Assembly (NCBI GenBank): GCA_023957575.1 | Contig: JAMLGU010000008.1 | Span: forward strand, 62,001-126,000 | Length of the DNA: 64,000 bases | Direction: 5' to 3' | Origin: Chitinophagaceae bacterium | Lineage (GTDB): Bacteria; Bacteroidota; Bacteroidia; Chitinophagales; Chitinophagaceae | Shown: positions 55,786-64,000 of the stretch, one piece after another | How the letters are laid out: every line of letters starts with the position of its first letter | Numbering within the stretch: position 1 is the stretch's first letter | Notes under the pieces: generated by a model | The model's database searches: none | Told to the model about the DNA's origin: nothing | Seen by the model: only the letters and a program-made list of their open reading frames with translations | Position numbers and translations under genes: made by a program

Positions 55786-56196
55786 TTAAAACTTTTGCAA
55801 ATATTCCTGAAGCATAATGGTAGCGGCTATTTCGTCCACTAATGCTTTATTACGTCGCTGCATTTTTTTTAGCCCCATTTGCAGCATGGCATCTTTGGCC
55901 ATTTTGGAAGTATAACGCTCGTCAACTGTCTCAATGGGAATATTAGGGAAATAATTTTTCAGTTCCTTAATTATTTTTTTTACCAAAGGAGTCGCATGGG
56001 TATCGCTTTCATCCCAGTTTTTTGGTTCTCCAATAAGTATTTTTTCCACTTCTTCTTTAGAAAAATAATCCTTCAGAAAAGGAATCAGCTTATCCGATTG
56101 GATAGTAGTGAGGCCTGTAGCAATAATCTTCAACGGGTCGGTAACGGCAATGCCGGTACGCTTCAGGCCATAATCTATACAAATAATACGTGGCAT
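55786..56196 (-). CDS. ruvX: Holliday junction resolvase-like protein YqgF/RuvX
   Basis: RNase H-fold nuclease family involved in Holliday junction resolution and, in E. coli, pre-16S rRNA processing. It has IDYGLKRTGIAVTDP (first catalytic Asp), DERYTSKMA and DEIAATIMLQEYL. The frame opens with GTG ATG; the ATG at 56196 is taken. Length of 136 residues is standard. Downstream of DUF190 on the same strand. Confidence 0.93.
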   Translation of the reverse strand: MPRIICIDYGLKRTGIAVTDPLKIIATGLTTIQSDKLIPFLKDYFSKEEVEKILIGEPKNWDESDTHATPLVKKIIKELKNYFPNIPIETVDERYTSKMAKDAMLQMGLKKMQRRNKALVDEIAATIMLQEYLQKF

Positions 56197-56242
56197 CACT
56201 GTAAATTAATAGCTCGCAATTTAACGATTATTAATTTGTACT

Positions 56243-56614
56243 TTAGAAATCAAAAAGGCCCTTCTTTTTACTACCTTGTTTAAATAATACAACCATTACC
56301 TCCTCTACCGTAATCAGACAACCATACCTGACTTTTTCCATCCAGGGTTTAATCTTATCAATAAATTGTTCAATTTTAGCTGTATCATCAATAATTTCAA
56401 TTACCACCGGCAGTTTTTCGGTAAGCTCCCAAAACTTTGTAGAATGTATTTTGCTGCCGGAACCGAAACCCATCATTCCTTTATGAACGGTAGCTCCGGC
56501 CAGTCCACTCCTTCTGGCTGCAAAAACAATCACTTCGTACAGCAGATTGTTACGAAACTTATCTGTATTGCTTACATAAATGCGAAGTGCCGTTGCCCTG
56601 CTATTGTTTTCCAT
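56243..56614 (-). CDS. DUF190 protein
   Basis: A 123-residue PII-like DUF190 protein with ALRIYVSNTD, GLAGATVHKGMMGFG and PVVIEIID. DUF190 genes are regularly found next to crcB, as here: it starts directly after the crcB stop. The family resembles ferredoxin-like PII proteins, and its part in fluoride tolerance is unclear. Confidence 0.88.
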   Translation of the reverse strand: MENNSRATALRIYVSNTDKFRNNLLYEVIVFAARRSGLAGATVHKGMMGFGSGSKIHSTKFWELTEKLPVVIEIIDDTAKIEQFIDKIKPWMEKVRYGCLITVEEVMVVLFKQGSKKKGLFDF

Positions 56615-56615
56615 T

Positions 56616-56993
56616 TCAAAATAGTTTAATCAATAAATTGCCTAACCAAACAGCCATGATACCCAGAAAAACACTCAGCGATGCATACAAGGCCATATAC
56701 ATAAAGTTCCCGTCTTTCAGTAATGAATAGTTTTCTCCGGCAAAAGTTGAAAAGGTAGTAAAACCGCCACAAAAACCCACCGTCAAAAACATGCGCCATT
56801 CGGGGCTGAGGAGCTGGTCTTTTTCAAAAAGGCCATATAAAATGCCGATAATAAAGCAACCAATAATATTTACGACGAATGTGCCATAAGGGAAAGATGA
56901 AATAACCTGGTTCTGCACAAAACGAGATAAAAGGAAACGCGAAATGCCCCCCAAAAAACTACCGGTCCCTATTGCCAAAAGTACTTTTAACAT
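56616..56993 (-). CDS. crcB: Fluoride channel CrcB/Fluc
   Basis: Small dual-topology membrane protein that exports fluoride passively. Its 125 residues hold four helices, with [10 protein letters not shown] near the N-terminus and [15 protein letters not shown] in the third helix, containing the conserved Phe box and Na-binding region. A single crcB gene is typical when the protein works as a homodimer. It lies two bases before the DUF190 gene and is likely co-transcribed. I found no crcB-type fluoride riboswitch upstream. Confidence 0.93.
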   Translation of the reverse strand: MLKVLLAIGTGSFLGGISRFLLSRFVQNQVISSFPYGTFVVNIIGCFIIGILYGLFEKDQLLSPEWRMFLTVGFCGGFTTFSTFAGENYSLLKDGNFMYMALYASLSVFLGIMAVWLGNLLIKLF

Positions 56994-57120
56994 AATGAAG
57001 GATAAAAATAAAGAAAAAATGTGCGGGAATAATAAGCGATATGATTTAAATAATTTTGAAATATTATGTGGGTTTTTAAATTTTTAATCAAAAGATTTTA
57101 GCCTTACCCACCTACTAATA

Positions 57121-58365
57121 TCAATTAACGACAATCCATTTATTCACAGTATTATATTTTCCTTCTAATACAATTTTATACACCTTCCCCGCCTGCGGTA
57201 AAAAATCTGCTCCGAATTTGCCGCCTTTTATTGGCGCCTCCCCCAATTTTACCAAAGCATCTGGAGTTCCGGTAAGTTGAAAATTATTGGTTTGTGCAAT
57301 AGAAATTTTCACAACTCCTTCACTATCATAAGCATCCCAGCCTATTTGTAATTTTTTGGAAGAAGTCAACAACACATAAGGATTGGCAAGAGATATTTTT
57401 CCGATAAGCGAAACCCCGTCCACCTCTACCCTGCTCTGTGGCGGTATTGGCAGCGCCAGAAACTCCATTATGGAAGGCGTAATATCCACAATACCCGGAT
57501 TGCCTGCATAAAAATAATTATTGAGTCCTTTTGCATTGGTTACAATCCATGTTCCCCGCTCTCTGGCTGTTTGCCCGCCATGTCCTTTGCCGCTGATGGG
57601 GTCTCTGCCATGGTCGGTGGTAACAAAAATGACCCATTCTTCATGATGCTTTTTCTGCCTTTTCAGGATAGCTTCATAAATCTTTCCAATTTGTTTATCT
57701 GCTTGCAAAACTGCTTCATCAAACTTTTTGCTATCGCCATAATGATGCCCTGCATCATCGGTGTATTGCAAATAAACCCATGTGAGGTCGGGTGCATTTT
57801 TTGTTACACATTTTGCGGCTTCTAATGCTACCCAGTCATCAATTTTTTGGATATATTTGCTTTCCTTATCATGCGGAAAATTTACAGTATCTAACTCAAG
57901 CCCGTCAAATTTATAATCGAGTAATAAATTCCCGGTTTCGGGTTTTCCTTCGCCAATGAGTTTGGTGCGATTATCCTGCCAGGTGGAAAAAACTGTTAAT
58001 TTTTTTTCGGGTGCTACATCCTTTATCATTCTGAAAATGGTGTGGTAATTGTAGTTAGGATTTTCTATTCCATTGCCCCATACATTATGCTTATTCACCC
58101 AGGTAGCCGTCAGCAAACTATTGTAGCCCACTGCACTGATAGTGGGCGTTTCGGAATAGCCGTTTTTTTCTCCTCCTACATGAGCGCGCGTATAGCCGCC
58201 AGCTTTTGATATTTTAGTCAGGTTTTCAGGTTTTACCCTTTCTATTAAGTCTGCCGGAATACCATCTACAATAATAAAAAGCGCTTTTTTTGTTATTGTA
58301 TTTTGTGCTTCAATAGCGATAGAAGCAAATAGCAATAATGCGGCAATAAAAAATCTTGAAGTCAT
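57121..58365 (-). CDS. Secreted nucleotide pyrophosphatase/phosphodiesterase-like protein
   Basis: A 414-residue secreted member of the alkaline phosphatase superfamily (type I phosphodiesterase/nucleotide pyrophosphatase branch), with signal peptide ending at IEAQ. It has ALFIIVDGIP (metal Asp), SETPTISAVGY with the Thr nucleophile, QYTDDAGHHYGD and VTTDHGRD plus GHGG for metal binding. About 80 residues after the catalytic domain form a beta-rich tail. It is likely to cleave extracellular nucleotides or phosphodiesters; the precise substrate is not clear. Confidence 0.88.
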   Translation of the reverse strand: MTSRFFIAALLLFASIAIEAQNTITKKALFIIVDGIPADLIERVKPENLTKISKAGGYTRAHVGGEKNGYSETPTISAVGYNSLLTATWVNKHNVWGNGIENPNYNYHTIFRMIKDVAPEKKLTVFSTWQDNRTKLIGEGKPETGNLLLDYKFDGLELDTVNFPHDKESKYIQKIDDWVALEAAKCVTKNAPDLTWVYLQYTDDAGHHYGDSKKFDEAVLQADKQIGKIYEAILKRQKKHHEEWVIFVTTDHGRDPISGKGHGGQTARERGTWIVTNAKGLNNYFYAGNPGIVDITPSIMEFLALPIPPQSRVEVDGVSLIGKISLANPYVLLTSSKKLQIGWDAYDSEGVVKISIAQTNNFQLTGTPDALVKLGEAPIKGGKFGADFLPQAGKVYKIVLEGKYNTVNKWIVVN

Positions 58366-58402
58366 AGCTAAATTTATTTGAACCTGTTTATACCAATATC
58401 CA

Positions 58403-59734
58403 CTATTTATGTCTGCCTGCCATCTTTAAAAATCTCCTTGTGAGGAAAACACAGGCAACGCCAAGCCCTATGATTAGACCTAACCAGATTCCGTTGGCGC
58501 CCATCCCCATTGGAAAAGCTAAAACATAACCAATCGGGATACCCAATACCCAGTAGGCAATGGCAATATATACTGTGGGAACATTTACATCTTTAATGCC
58601 TCTCAGCAATCCCGAACTAGTAGCTTGCAAGGCATCAGGAATCTGAAAAACAGCTGCCAGAAAAATCAATGCTGCCGATATGGATACCACCTCCCTATCC
58701 TGATTGAATATTTGGGGTAAGTGCCCCTTAAAAACAATTAAAAAAACACATGTAAGGCAGCCGTAAATTAATGCTAAGGCCATCGTTGATTTTCCTATTA
58801 CTCTTATTTTGGGCCAGGCTGCCGCCCCAAATGCATGACTTACCCTTATAGAACCTGCCTGCGATAACCCCAATGAAACCATAAACGTGAATGAAGCAAT
58901 GCTCAATGCTATCTGGTGTGCCGCCTGCGCCTTGGCGCCAATGGTGCCAATGATTATTCCCGAAATGGCAAAAGCGCCGGCTTCCATGCCAATTTGCAAA
59001 CTGCTGGGGATACCTATTTTCAGGAGTTGAACAAGTGTTTGCCTTCGTATCTTCCACTGATTTTGTGCTACTGCCACATATTTGCTAAAAATACGATGAT
59101 TGAGCACCACATAGCCTAGCGCCAGAAATATCAGTGTTCTGGTTATTAGGGTGGCATAGCCTGCGCCCACTAATTCTAATCGGGGAAAACCCCAATTACC
59201 ATAAATCAACAACCAGTTTAGGAATACGTTTATGGGTATAGCCGACATTGAAAGCGCCATAGCGGTTTTGGTATATTGCAATCCGTCGGCAAATTGCTTG
59301 AGCGCCATAAACAATACCATCGGAATAATGGAGATGCTCATAGTGGTCATAAAAGGTTCTGCAAGCCTTGCCACTTCAGGGTCTTGTCCTAAATGAGTAA
59401 GTATGCCTTTACCAAAAATTAATGCGACCGAAATAATTACGGCAGTTATCAGGCACAACCAAAATCCATTAAAAAAATAATGCGAAACCAACTGTTTGTC
59501 ATACTGACCGTGTGCCAAAGAAACCATTTGTGCTACTGAAATGGTAATTCCTATTCCCAAAATAAAAGGGATATTAATCACATTGAGCACTAATGATGCC
59601 GCAGCCAGTTCTTTATAGCCCACAAAACCAATCATTGCAGTAGCTATCAGATGAAGAGAAATTTGAGCCAACTCTCCTAAAATAACCGGATAGGCCAGTT
59701 TTAAAGTACTCTTTGCTTCCGTTTTATAATGCAT
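58403..59734 (-). CDS. MATE-family efflux transporter
   Basis: A multidrug and toxic compound extrusion transporter with twelve predicted membrane helices, about 443 residues from the ATG at 59734. The frame is open to 59872, but the extra 46 residues are not typical, and a TAnnTTTG box lies just before 59734. Features include AYPVILGELAQIS and the internal repeat with LKIGIPSSLQIGMEAGAFA. It is driven by Na+ or H+; substrates are unknown. The start overlaps the DUF445 frame on the opposite strand. Confidence 0.9.
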   Translation of the reverse strand: MHYKTEAKSTLKLAYPVILGELAQISLHLIATAMIGFVGYKELAAASLVLNVINIPFILGIGITISVAQMVSLAHGQYDKQLVSHYFFNGFWLCLITAVIISVALIFGKGILTHLGQDPEVARLAEPFMTTMSISIIPMVLFMALKQFADGLQYTKTAMALSMSAIPINVFLNWLLIYGNWGFPRLELVGAGYATLITRTLIFLALGYVVLNHRIFSKYVAVAQNQWKIRRQTLVQLLKIGIPSSLQIGMEAGAFAISGIIIGTIGAKAQAAHQIALSIASFTFMVSLGLSQAGSIRVSHAFGAAAWPKIRVIGKSTMALALIYGCLTCVFLIVFKGHLPQIFNQDREVVSISAALIFLAAVFQIPDALQATSSGLLRGIKDVNVPTVYIAIAYWVLGIPIGYVLAFPMGMGANGIWLGLIIGLGVACVFLTRRFLKMAGRHK

Positions 59735-59739
59735 GGCTG

Positions 59740-59747
59740 CAAATTTA
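59740..59747 (-). promoter_or_regulatory. Candidate -7 element for the MATE gene
   Basis: On the minus strand this is TAAATTTG, an exact -7 box ending five bases before the ATG at 59734. The transcript would be leaderless or nearly so. Confidence 0.45.
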
Positions 59748-59786
59748 AAAGAACAAAAAATAGTAAATTGTTTTATTTTTATAGCC

Positions 59787-61034
59787 GTGAATGATTTGGA
59801 TATAATTAAGCGCAAACAATTAATACAGCATAAAACATTGGCAACCGGCCTGTTTCTTTTGATGCTTTGCACTTACATTGTTTGCGTTTATCTCATAAAA
59901 TACTATTCTTTTGCATGGATTGGTTTTGTAAAGGCTTTCTCGGAAGCAGCAATGGTGGGCGCTTTGGCCGATTGGTTTGCTGTTACCGCATTGTTTCATC
60001 ATCCAATGGGCATACCTATTCCTCACACCAATCTGATTGTGAACCGCAAGAAAAGTATTGGGGATAATCTGGGAGGTTTTGTGGTTGAAAATTTTTTAAA
60101 TCCTACTACCATCCGCCCCTACATACAACGACTTCAACTCAGTTCATTTATTGCAGGATGGTTGAACAATAAAAAAAACTTAGAACTTACTACCAACGAA
60201 ATTCTCTGGCTGCTGAAGGATATTATTGAAAAAACAGATGAACAGGTGGTAGTAAAGTTTATCACTGCCAAGTCAAAAGATATTTTAAACAATATCCATC
60301 TCAATGAAATACTTGCAGGCGGTATTCAGCAGGTTGTACAGCGTGGAGATCATGAACGAATTTTGGATTATATCATTGACAAGGTCAGAAATTATATAAC
60401 CAACAACGAAGAACAGGTACGCGATAGGGTAAAAGAAGAAAGTTATCTGCTTATTCCGGAGTTTGTTGATAATCTGATTGCCTCCAAACTGGTCAAGGGG
60501 GCTACAAAATACCTGACAGAAATAGAGAAAAATCCAAACCATCAGGTTAGAAAAGATATTTCATCTCAACTGAATAGTTTTGTTAAAGAAATAAGAACCA
60601 GCCCAAAATGGGAAGATGAACTACAGGAAATAAAAAACAACCTGCTTACCAAAGACCGCATCCAATCCTATGCTGCAGCAGCCTGGAAGTCATTGCAGGA
60701 AAGTGTTTTAATTGATTTGTCTGCCGAAAAATCTGTCGTAAAATTGTATATAAAAAAAATGGTTGCAGAAATAGCTACCGGCCTGAAACAGGATGAAATA
60801 ATGCAAAACAAAATTGACGGTTGGATCAGATTTAATTTGTACAGGCTTATATTGCACAATACCCAAAAAATGGGCGAACTCATCAGCAATACGGTGGGCG
60901 ACTGGGAGGGCAGAGAACTAAGTAACAAATTGGAATTAGAAGTGGGAAAAGACCTCCAATACATTCGCATCAATGGCACACTCGTTGGCGGCTTAGTGGG
61001 ATTATTGATTTATGTGCTTACAAAACTTATTTAA
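59787..61034 (+). CDS. DUF445 membrane protein
   Basis: A DUF445 (YjiN-like) membrane protein of unknown function. One N-terminal helix (TGLFLLMLCTYIVCVYL) is followed by ALADWFAVTALFHHPMGIPIPHTNLI, the family signature. A long helical middle and a C-terminal helix (LVGGLVGLLIYVLTKLI) follow. The frame is open to an ATG at 59733, but that codon overlaps the MATE start on the other strand; a GTG at 59787 is the preferred start and gives 415 residues. The stop is directly followed by the prmA ATG. Confidence 0.85.
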   Translation: MNDLDIIKRKQLIQHKTLATGLFLLMLCTYIVCVYLIKYYSFAWIGFVKAFSEAAMVGALADWFAVTALFHHPMGIPIPHTNLIVNRKKSIGDNLGGFVVENFLNPTTIRPYIQRLQLSSFIAGWLNNKKNLELTTNEILWLLKDIIEKTDEQVVVKFITAKSKDILNNIHLNEILAGGIQQVVQRGDHERILDYIIDKVRNYITNNEEQVRDRVKEESYLLIPEFVDNLIASKLVKGATKYLTEIEKNPNHQVRKDISSQLNSFVKEIRTSPKWEDELQEIKNNLLTKDRIQSYAAAAWKSLQESVLIDLSAEKSVVKLYIKKMVAEIATGLKQDEIMQNKIDGWIRFNLYRLILHNTQKMGELISNTVGDWEGRELSNKLELEVGKDLQYIRINGTLVGGLVGLLIYVLTKLI

Positions 61035-61844
61035 ATGTATATCGAAATATTAATCAAGGATTTATCTGAAGCAGACAAAGAAATTTTGATTGCCAATCTG
61101 TCAGAACTGGCCGAAGGATTTGAGGAAACTGAAAATACCTTTAAAATTTATATAAAGCAGGAAAAATTTGATACTACAGAAATAAAAGTTCTGAGCGAAA
61201 AATTGCAATTTAGTTATCAAATAGCCTCAATTCCTAATCAAAACTGGAATCAATTATGGGAATCCAACTTTGACCCTGTAATTGTTAACGATTTTGTGGC
61301 TGTAAGAGCAGATTTTCACCAATCTGAAAAAAATGTGGAACACGAAATTGTCATCACGCCCAAGATGAGTTTTGGTACCGGGCATCATGCCACCACTTTT
61401 TTGATGATGCAGCAGATGCGAAAAATTGATTTTACAGGGAAATCGGTTTTCGACTTTGGAACCGGAACAGGTATTTTGGCGATTTTAGCTTATAAATTAG
61501 GCGCTTCAAGAATTTTGGCCACAGATATTGATGAATGGAGCATTAATAACGCTCAGGAAAATTTTGAAAGAAACGCAATATCGCAAATCGTTTTAAAGCA
61601 ATCAGATTCAGCTATACAAAATGAAACCTTTGATATCATTTTGGCCAATATCAACCGAAATATACTTATTGAAACTATTCCTGATTTGGCAAAACAATTA
61701 CAGAAAGGAGGCGTTTTGCTCCTGAGCGGCTTACTTGCAGTTGATGAACCTGATATATTATCTGTTTGCGATAATAACGCTCTCGTTCTGAAAGAAAGCG
61801 TACAAAAAGAAAAATGGATTTGTTTGTATTTCAATAAGTTGTGA
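61035..61844 (+). CDS. prmA: Ribosomal protein L11 methyltransferase
   Basis: Trimethylates L11 using SAM. The 269-residue protein has an N-terminal substrate-binding region, then MSFGTGHHATT, the SAM motif FDFGTGTGILAI (about residues 140-151) and ANINRNILI with the NxN-type element. It starts on the base after the DUF445 stop (TAAATG), so the two are likely coupled. Function of the modification in Bacteroidota is not known. Confidence 0.94.
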   Translation: MYIEILIKDLSEADKEILIANLSELAEGFEETENTFKIYIKQEKFDTTEIKVLSEKLQFSYQIASIPNQNWNQLWESNFDPVIVNDFVAVRADFHQSEKNVEHEIVITPKMSFGTGHHATTFLMMQQMRKIDFTGKSVFDFGTGTGILAILAYKLGASRILATDIDEWSINNAQENFERNAISQIVLKQSDSAIQNETFDIILANINRNILIETIPDLAKQLQKGGVLLLSGLLAVDEPDILSVCDNNALVLKESVQKEKWICLYFNKL

Positions 61845-61884
61845 TTTTATTTGACCTGAATCAATTTTTGATAAAAAAATAACT

Positions 61885-61892
61885 TAGCTTTG
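61885..61892 (+). promoter_or_regulatory. Candidate -7 element for plsY
   Basis: TAGCTTTG, exact TAnnTTTG, 37 bases before the ATG. A TTG lies 14 bases upstream, closer than the usual -33 spacing. Confidence 0.45.
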
Positions 61893-61928
61893 CAATTCAT
61901 TAGGTTTACTATAAGACAACATTAATAC

Positions 61929-62576
61929 ATGCAGGAAATATTACTAGTATTAATTGCATATTGCTTGGGAAGTATTCCTTCAGCAGTATGGGTAAGCAAA
62001 ATTTTCTTTGATATTGATATCAGAGATTATGGCAGTGGAAATGCCGGCGCTACTAATACCTTCAGGGTTTTAGGACCCAAATGGGGTACAATCGTAATGG
62101 TGCTTGATGTGCTGAAAGGATTTCTTGCAGTAAAACTTGCCCTTTTTGCCCCACAATACTTCAATAGTGAAATTCAGTTTCTGAATATGCAACTTATTTT
62201 GGGGATAGCAGCCGTTACCGGTCATATATTCCCCATCTGGGCCAATTTCAGAGGTGGAAAAGGGGTGGCCACTCTGTTGGGATTGGTAATTGCCATTTCG
62301 CCATGGTCGGCGCTTGCTTGTTCCATCATTTTTCTGCTTGTTCTGTTTCTTACACGGTTTGTATCATTAAGCTCAATACTTGCCAGTATAGCTTTCCCGC
62401 TCTTTATATTGGAGGTTTTTGATGTGGACAACAACTACTATCGGTTGTTTGCAGTGGCAGTAGCCGTTTTGGTGATTCTCACGCATCAGAAAAATATAGG
62501 AAGGCTCATCAAGGGCGATGAGAACAAAGTGCCGATTTTTAAAAATAGGAGCAGACGCAAGCAACCAAATAAATAA
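61929..62576 (+). CDS. plsY: Glycerol-3-phosphate acyltransferase PlsY
   Basis: Acylates glycerol-3-phosphate with acyl-phosphate, starting phospholipid synthesis. The 215-residue membrane protein has five or so helices and the three PlsY motifs: YGSGNAGATNTFRVLG, GHIFPIW...RGGKGVATLLG, and the C-terminal LTHQKNIGRL. The PlsX partner is not in the window. A strong -7 box precedes it. Confidence 0.95.
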   Translation: MQEILLVLIAYCLGSIPSAVWVSKIFFDIDIRDYGSGNAGATNTFRVLGPKWGTIVMVLDVLKGFLAVKLALFAPQYFNSEIQFLNMQLILGIAAVTGHIFPIWANFRGGKGVATLLGLVIAISPWSALACSIIFLLVLFLTRFVSLSSILASIAFPLFILEVFDVDNNYYRLFAVAVAVLVILTHQKNIGRLIKGDENKVPIFKNRSRRKQPNK

Positions 62577-62665
62577 TTCTTCATCTTTTTTATAATTGAT
62601 ATAACTTTAATATGTATTTTTTTAAATCAAGTTAACAATTAAGTAATATTCAAAACCTTTTTACA

Positions 62666-63478
62666 ATGATTAGAAGAATCCTTCCCTTGTTTTTGATAGC
62701 AGCATTTGTAATTGCCTGTACTACTAATAAAATTACCGGACGCAGCCAGTTTACCCTGCTTCCGGAAGCCGAGCTGCAACAGATGGCAGTAGCAGAATAT
62801 CAATCTTTTTTAACTTCCAACAAAGTGGTGGCCAGTAATACCAGCAAAGATGCCGAAATGGTAAATCGTGTGGGTCAGAGAATTGTGGGCGCCATCAATA
62901 ATTATTATACCCAAAACAATATGAAAGAAGATTTGCAGGGGTATAACTGGGAAACAAGACTCGTACAAAGTGATCAGGCGAATGCATGGTGTATGCCGGG
63001 CGGAAAAATTGTGATATATACCGGCCTGCTCCCCATATCTCAAAACGAGGCTGCTTTGGCCAATGTAATGGGGCACGAAGTGAGCCACGCATTATTCAGC
63101 CATACTAATGAGAGGATGAGTCAATCTATTGCAGCCGAGTACGGAACAAGTATTTTGGATGCTTTTTTGGCAAATAAAAGCTCAAATACTATGCGCCAGA
63201 TTTTTGGCACTGCGGTTGGTTTGGGTTCTCAATTAGGTATTCTGGCTTTCTCTCGCAAGCAAGAACTTGAAGCAGACAGATACGGAATGATTTGGGCTGC
63301 AATGGCAGGCTACAACCCACAGGAGGCGGTTGCGCTTTGGCAAAGGATGGAGAAATTGGCAGGCGGGGGCGCTCCTCCCGAGTTTCTGAGCACGCACCCT
63401 GGTCCCGAAAGAAGGATTGAACAACTTCAAAAATATATGCCCGAAGCAATGAAGTTCTACCAGCCAATGGGTAAATAA
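62666..63478 (+). CDS. M48-family metallopeptidase lipoprotein
   Basis: A 270-residue lipoprotein (lipobox FVIAC, Cys near 18) of the BepA/Oma1-like M48 zinc metallopeptidases. The zinc site is GHEVSHALFSH (HExxH near residue 138), with the third ligand in ELEADRYGM (about 196). STHPGPERR is typical of the family's C-terminal region. BepA-type proteins act in outer-membrane protein quality control. No TPR domain follows, so this is a short member. A strong terminator comes next. Confidence 0.93.
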   Translation: MIRRILPLFLIAAFVIACTTNKITGRSQFTLLPEAELQQMAVAEYQSFLTSNKVVASNTSKDAEMVNRVGQRIVGAINNYYTQNNMKEDLQGYNWETRLVQSDQANAWCMPGGKIVIYTGLLPISQNEAALANVMGHEVSHALFSHTNERMSQSIAAEYGTSILDAFLANKSSNTMRQIFGTAVGLGSQLGILAFSRKQELEADRYGMIWAAMAGYNPQEAVALWQRMEKLAGGGAPPEFLSTHPGPERRIEQLQKYMPEAMKFYQPMGK

Positions 63479-63501
63479 TATTTATATTTATTATATGTAA
63501 T

Positions 63502-63532
63502 GCTCTTAAAATCACAGTTTAAGAGCTTTTTT
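63502..63532 (+). terminator. Intrinsic terminator after the M48 peptidase gene
   Basis: GCTCTTAAA and TTTAAGAGC form a perfect 9-bp stem with a 7-base loop, followed by six T. It lies 24 bases after the stop codon. Confidence 0.9.
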
Positions 63533-63565
63533 GTTAAAATTGATTTATAAATGCTCTATTTGTCT

Positions 63566-63573
63566 TAACTTTG
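63566..63573 (+). promoter_or_regulatory. Candidate -7 element for the last, partial gene
   Basis: TAACTTTG, exact TAnnTTTG, with TTG at 63540-63542 (gap of 23 bases), close to the -33/-7 arrangement of the phylum. It lies about 70 bases before the ATG at 63642. Confidence 0.5.
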
Positions 63574-63641
63574 CAGGAAATTTCAGGCATTTTTTGCCCG
63601 AGAGTATTTTGTTGATTATTTAAAATTAATTAGTTCTTACT

Positions 63642-64000
63642 ATGATTCAGACAGTGTTCGAAAAACTTCAGTATGCAGACGAAAAGAATCTTTTAATTCA
63701 GGGGCTCCCCTCTTCAATCGAAAAGCAATTTAACAAAATATCATTTGCCAAAAACATGACCCCCTTGCTAAAATCAAGGAAGCTGGACTTTGCATTAGTG
63801 TTTGCAGTAAACGAAAATCAGTTAAACAACATTCTGAAGGATGTAATGCCATCTTTAAAAGAGAATACAAAGTTTTGGGTGGCACATCCTAAACCAACCT
63901 CAAAGATTGTAACTGACCTGCACCGCGACCGGAGTTGGATGAAACTTACAGATAATGGGTATAAATGTATTCACAAAGTAGAATTGGACCATGTGTGGAC
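63642..64000 (+). CDS. Hypothetical protein, truncated by the window edge
   Basis: An open frame from the ATG at 63642 runs to the end of the window without a stop (119 codons seen). The product begins MIQTVFEKLQYADEKNLLIQ and includes a lysine-rich stretch (SFAKNMTPLLKSRKL) and FWVAHPKPTSKI. The pattern recalls the DUF3052-type cytoplasmic proteins of Bacteroidota, but I do not assign a function. The promoter and upstream terminator support it as a real, separately transcribed gene. Confidence 0.65.
   Translation, partial: MIQTVFEKLQYADEKNLLIQGLPSSIEKQFNKISFAKNMTPLLKSRKLDFALVFAVNENQLNNILKDVMPSLKENTKFWVAHPKPTSKIVTDLHRDRSWMKLTDNGYKCIHKVELDHVW

Noticed and set aside
56994..57120. Possible fluoride riboswitch upstream of crcB
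   Set aside because: I do not find the conserved GGNGAUGG-type core of the crcB RNA motif in this short AT-rich region.

Overview
The window looks like a chromosomal segment of a Bacteroidota bacterium, most likely near the Chitinophagaceae. The base composition is AT-rich. Many genes are preceded by the phylum-specific -7 box TAnnTTTG rather than a sigma70 -10 box, and Shine-Dalgarno sequences are weak. Several gene families are typical of the phylum (DUF2851, the Maf/UbiA/KdsC/DUF2520 run, BspA-type repeats, GH29 fucosidases, secreted proteins ending their signal peptides in AxAQ or FAQ). The placement is inferred from content, not from a search.

Layout. 1-2.4 kb: cytochrome c maturation genes (ccmB, ccmC/ccsA, ccmD-like) and thymidine kinase, all on the minus strand. 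2.4-5.5 kb: an acidic conserved unknown, Kdo transferase and the tRNA methyltransferase TrmN6. 5.8-8.5 kb: an ECF sigma factor translationally coupled to a membrane protein that joins an anti-sigma-like N-terminus to a trypsin-like protease, then a secreted nuclease and tRNA-Pro(TGG). 8.5-18.6 kb: a carbohydrate locus, with a LacI regulator and a NahK-like sugar kinase on the minus strand facing five secreted plus-strand enzymes (GH123/DUF4091-like, exo/endonuclease/phosphatase-fold lipoprotein, GH29 with CBM32-like tail, endoglycoceramidase-like GH5, purple-acid-phosphatase-like metallophosphoesterase). 18.7-27.7 kb: lipB, a PLP desulfhydrase, a nucleotidyltransferase, a BspA-type surface protein, a sugar aminotransferase, rfbC and rfbD separated by a hexamer repeat, and an HhH protein. 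28-36.4 kb: rpoB and rpoC. 36.4-42.9 kb: DUF721, a SRAP protein, an IS110-like remnant, a serine hydrolase, an esterase, a second GH29 and a kinase-like unknown. 43-64 kb: mostly housekeeping genes (tsaD, pyrE, Nudix, maf, UbiA, kdsC-like, def, ruvX, crcB, prmA, plsY, M48 protease) with transporters and lipid or phosphate hydrolases; the last gene runs off the window.

The most interesting unit is the 8.5-18.6 kb locus. A GH123-like enzyme, a fucosidase and an endoglycoceramidase-like GH5 are what would be needed to trim and release the glycan of a fucosylated, GalNAc-containing glycosphingolipid. The neighbouring kinase could salvage released hexosamine. No SusC/SusD pair is present in the window. 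Three CG-centred imperfect palindromes near lacI and its targets fit LacI control. Other items worth attention are the sigma/protease pair, the kinase-like protein at 41.8 kb, a promoter motif shared by two unrelated genes whose half-sites differ by exactly 10 bp in spacing, and the hexamer array just before the rfbD start.
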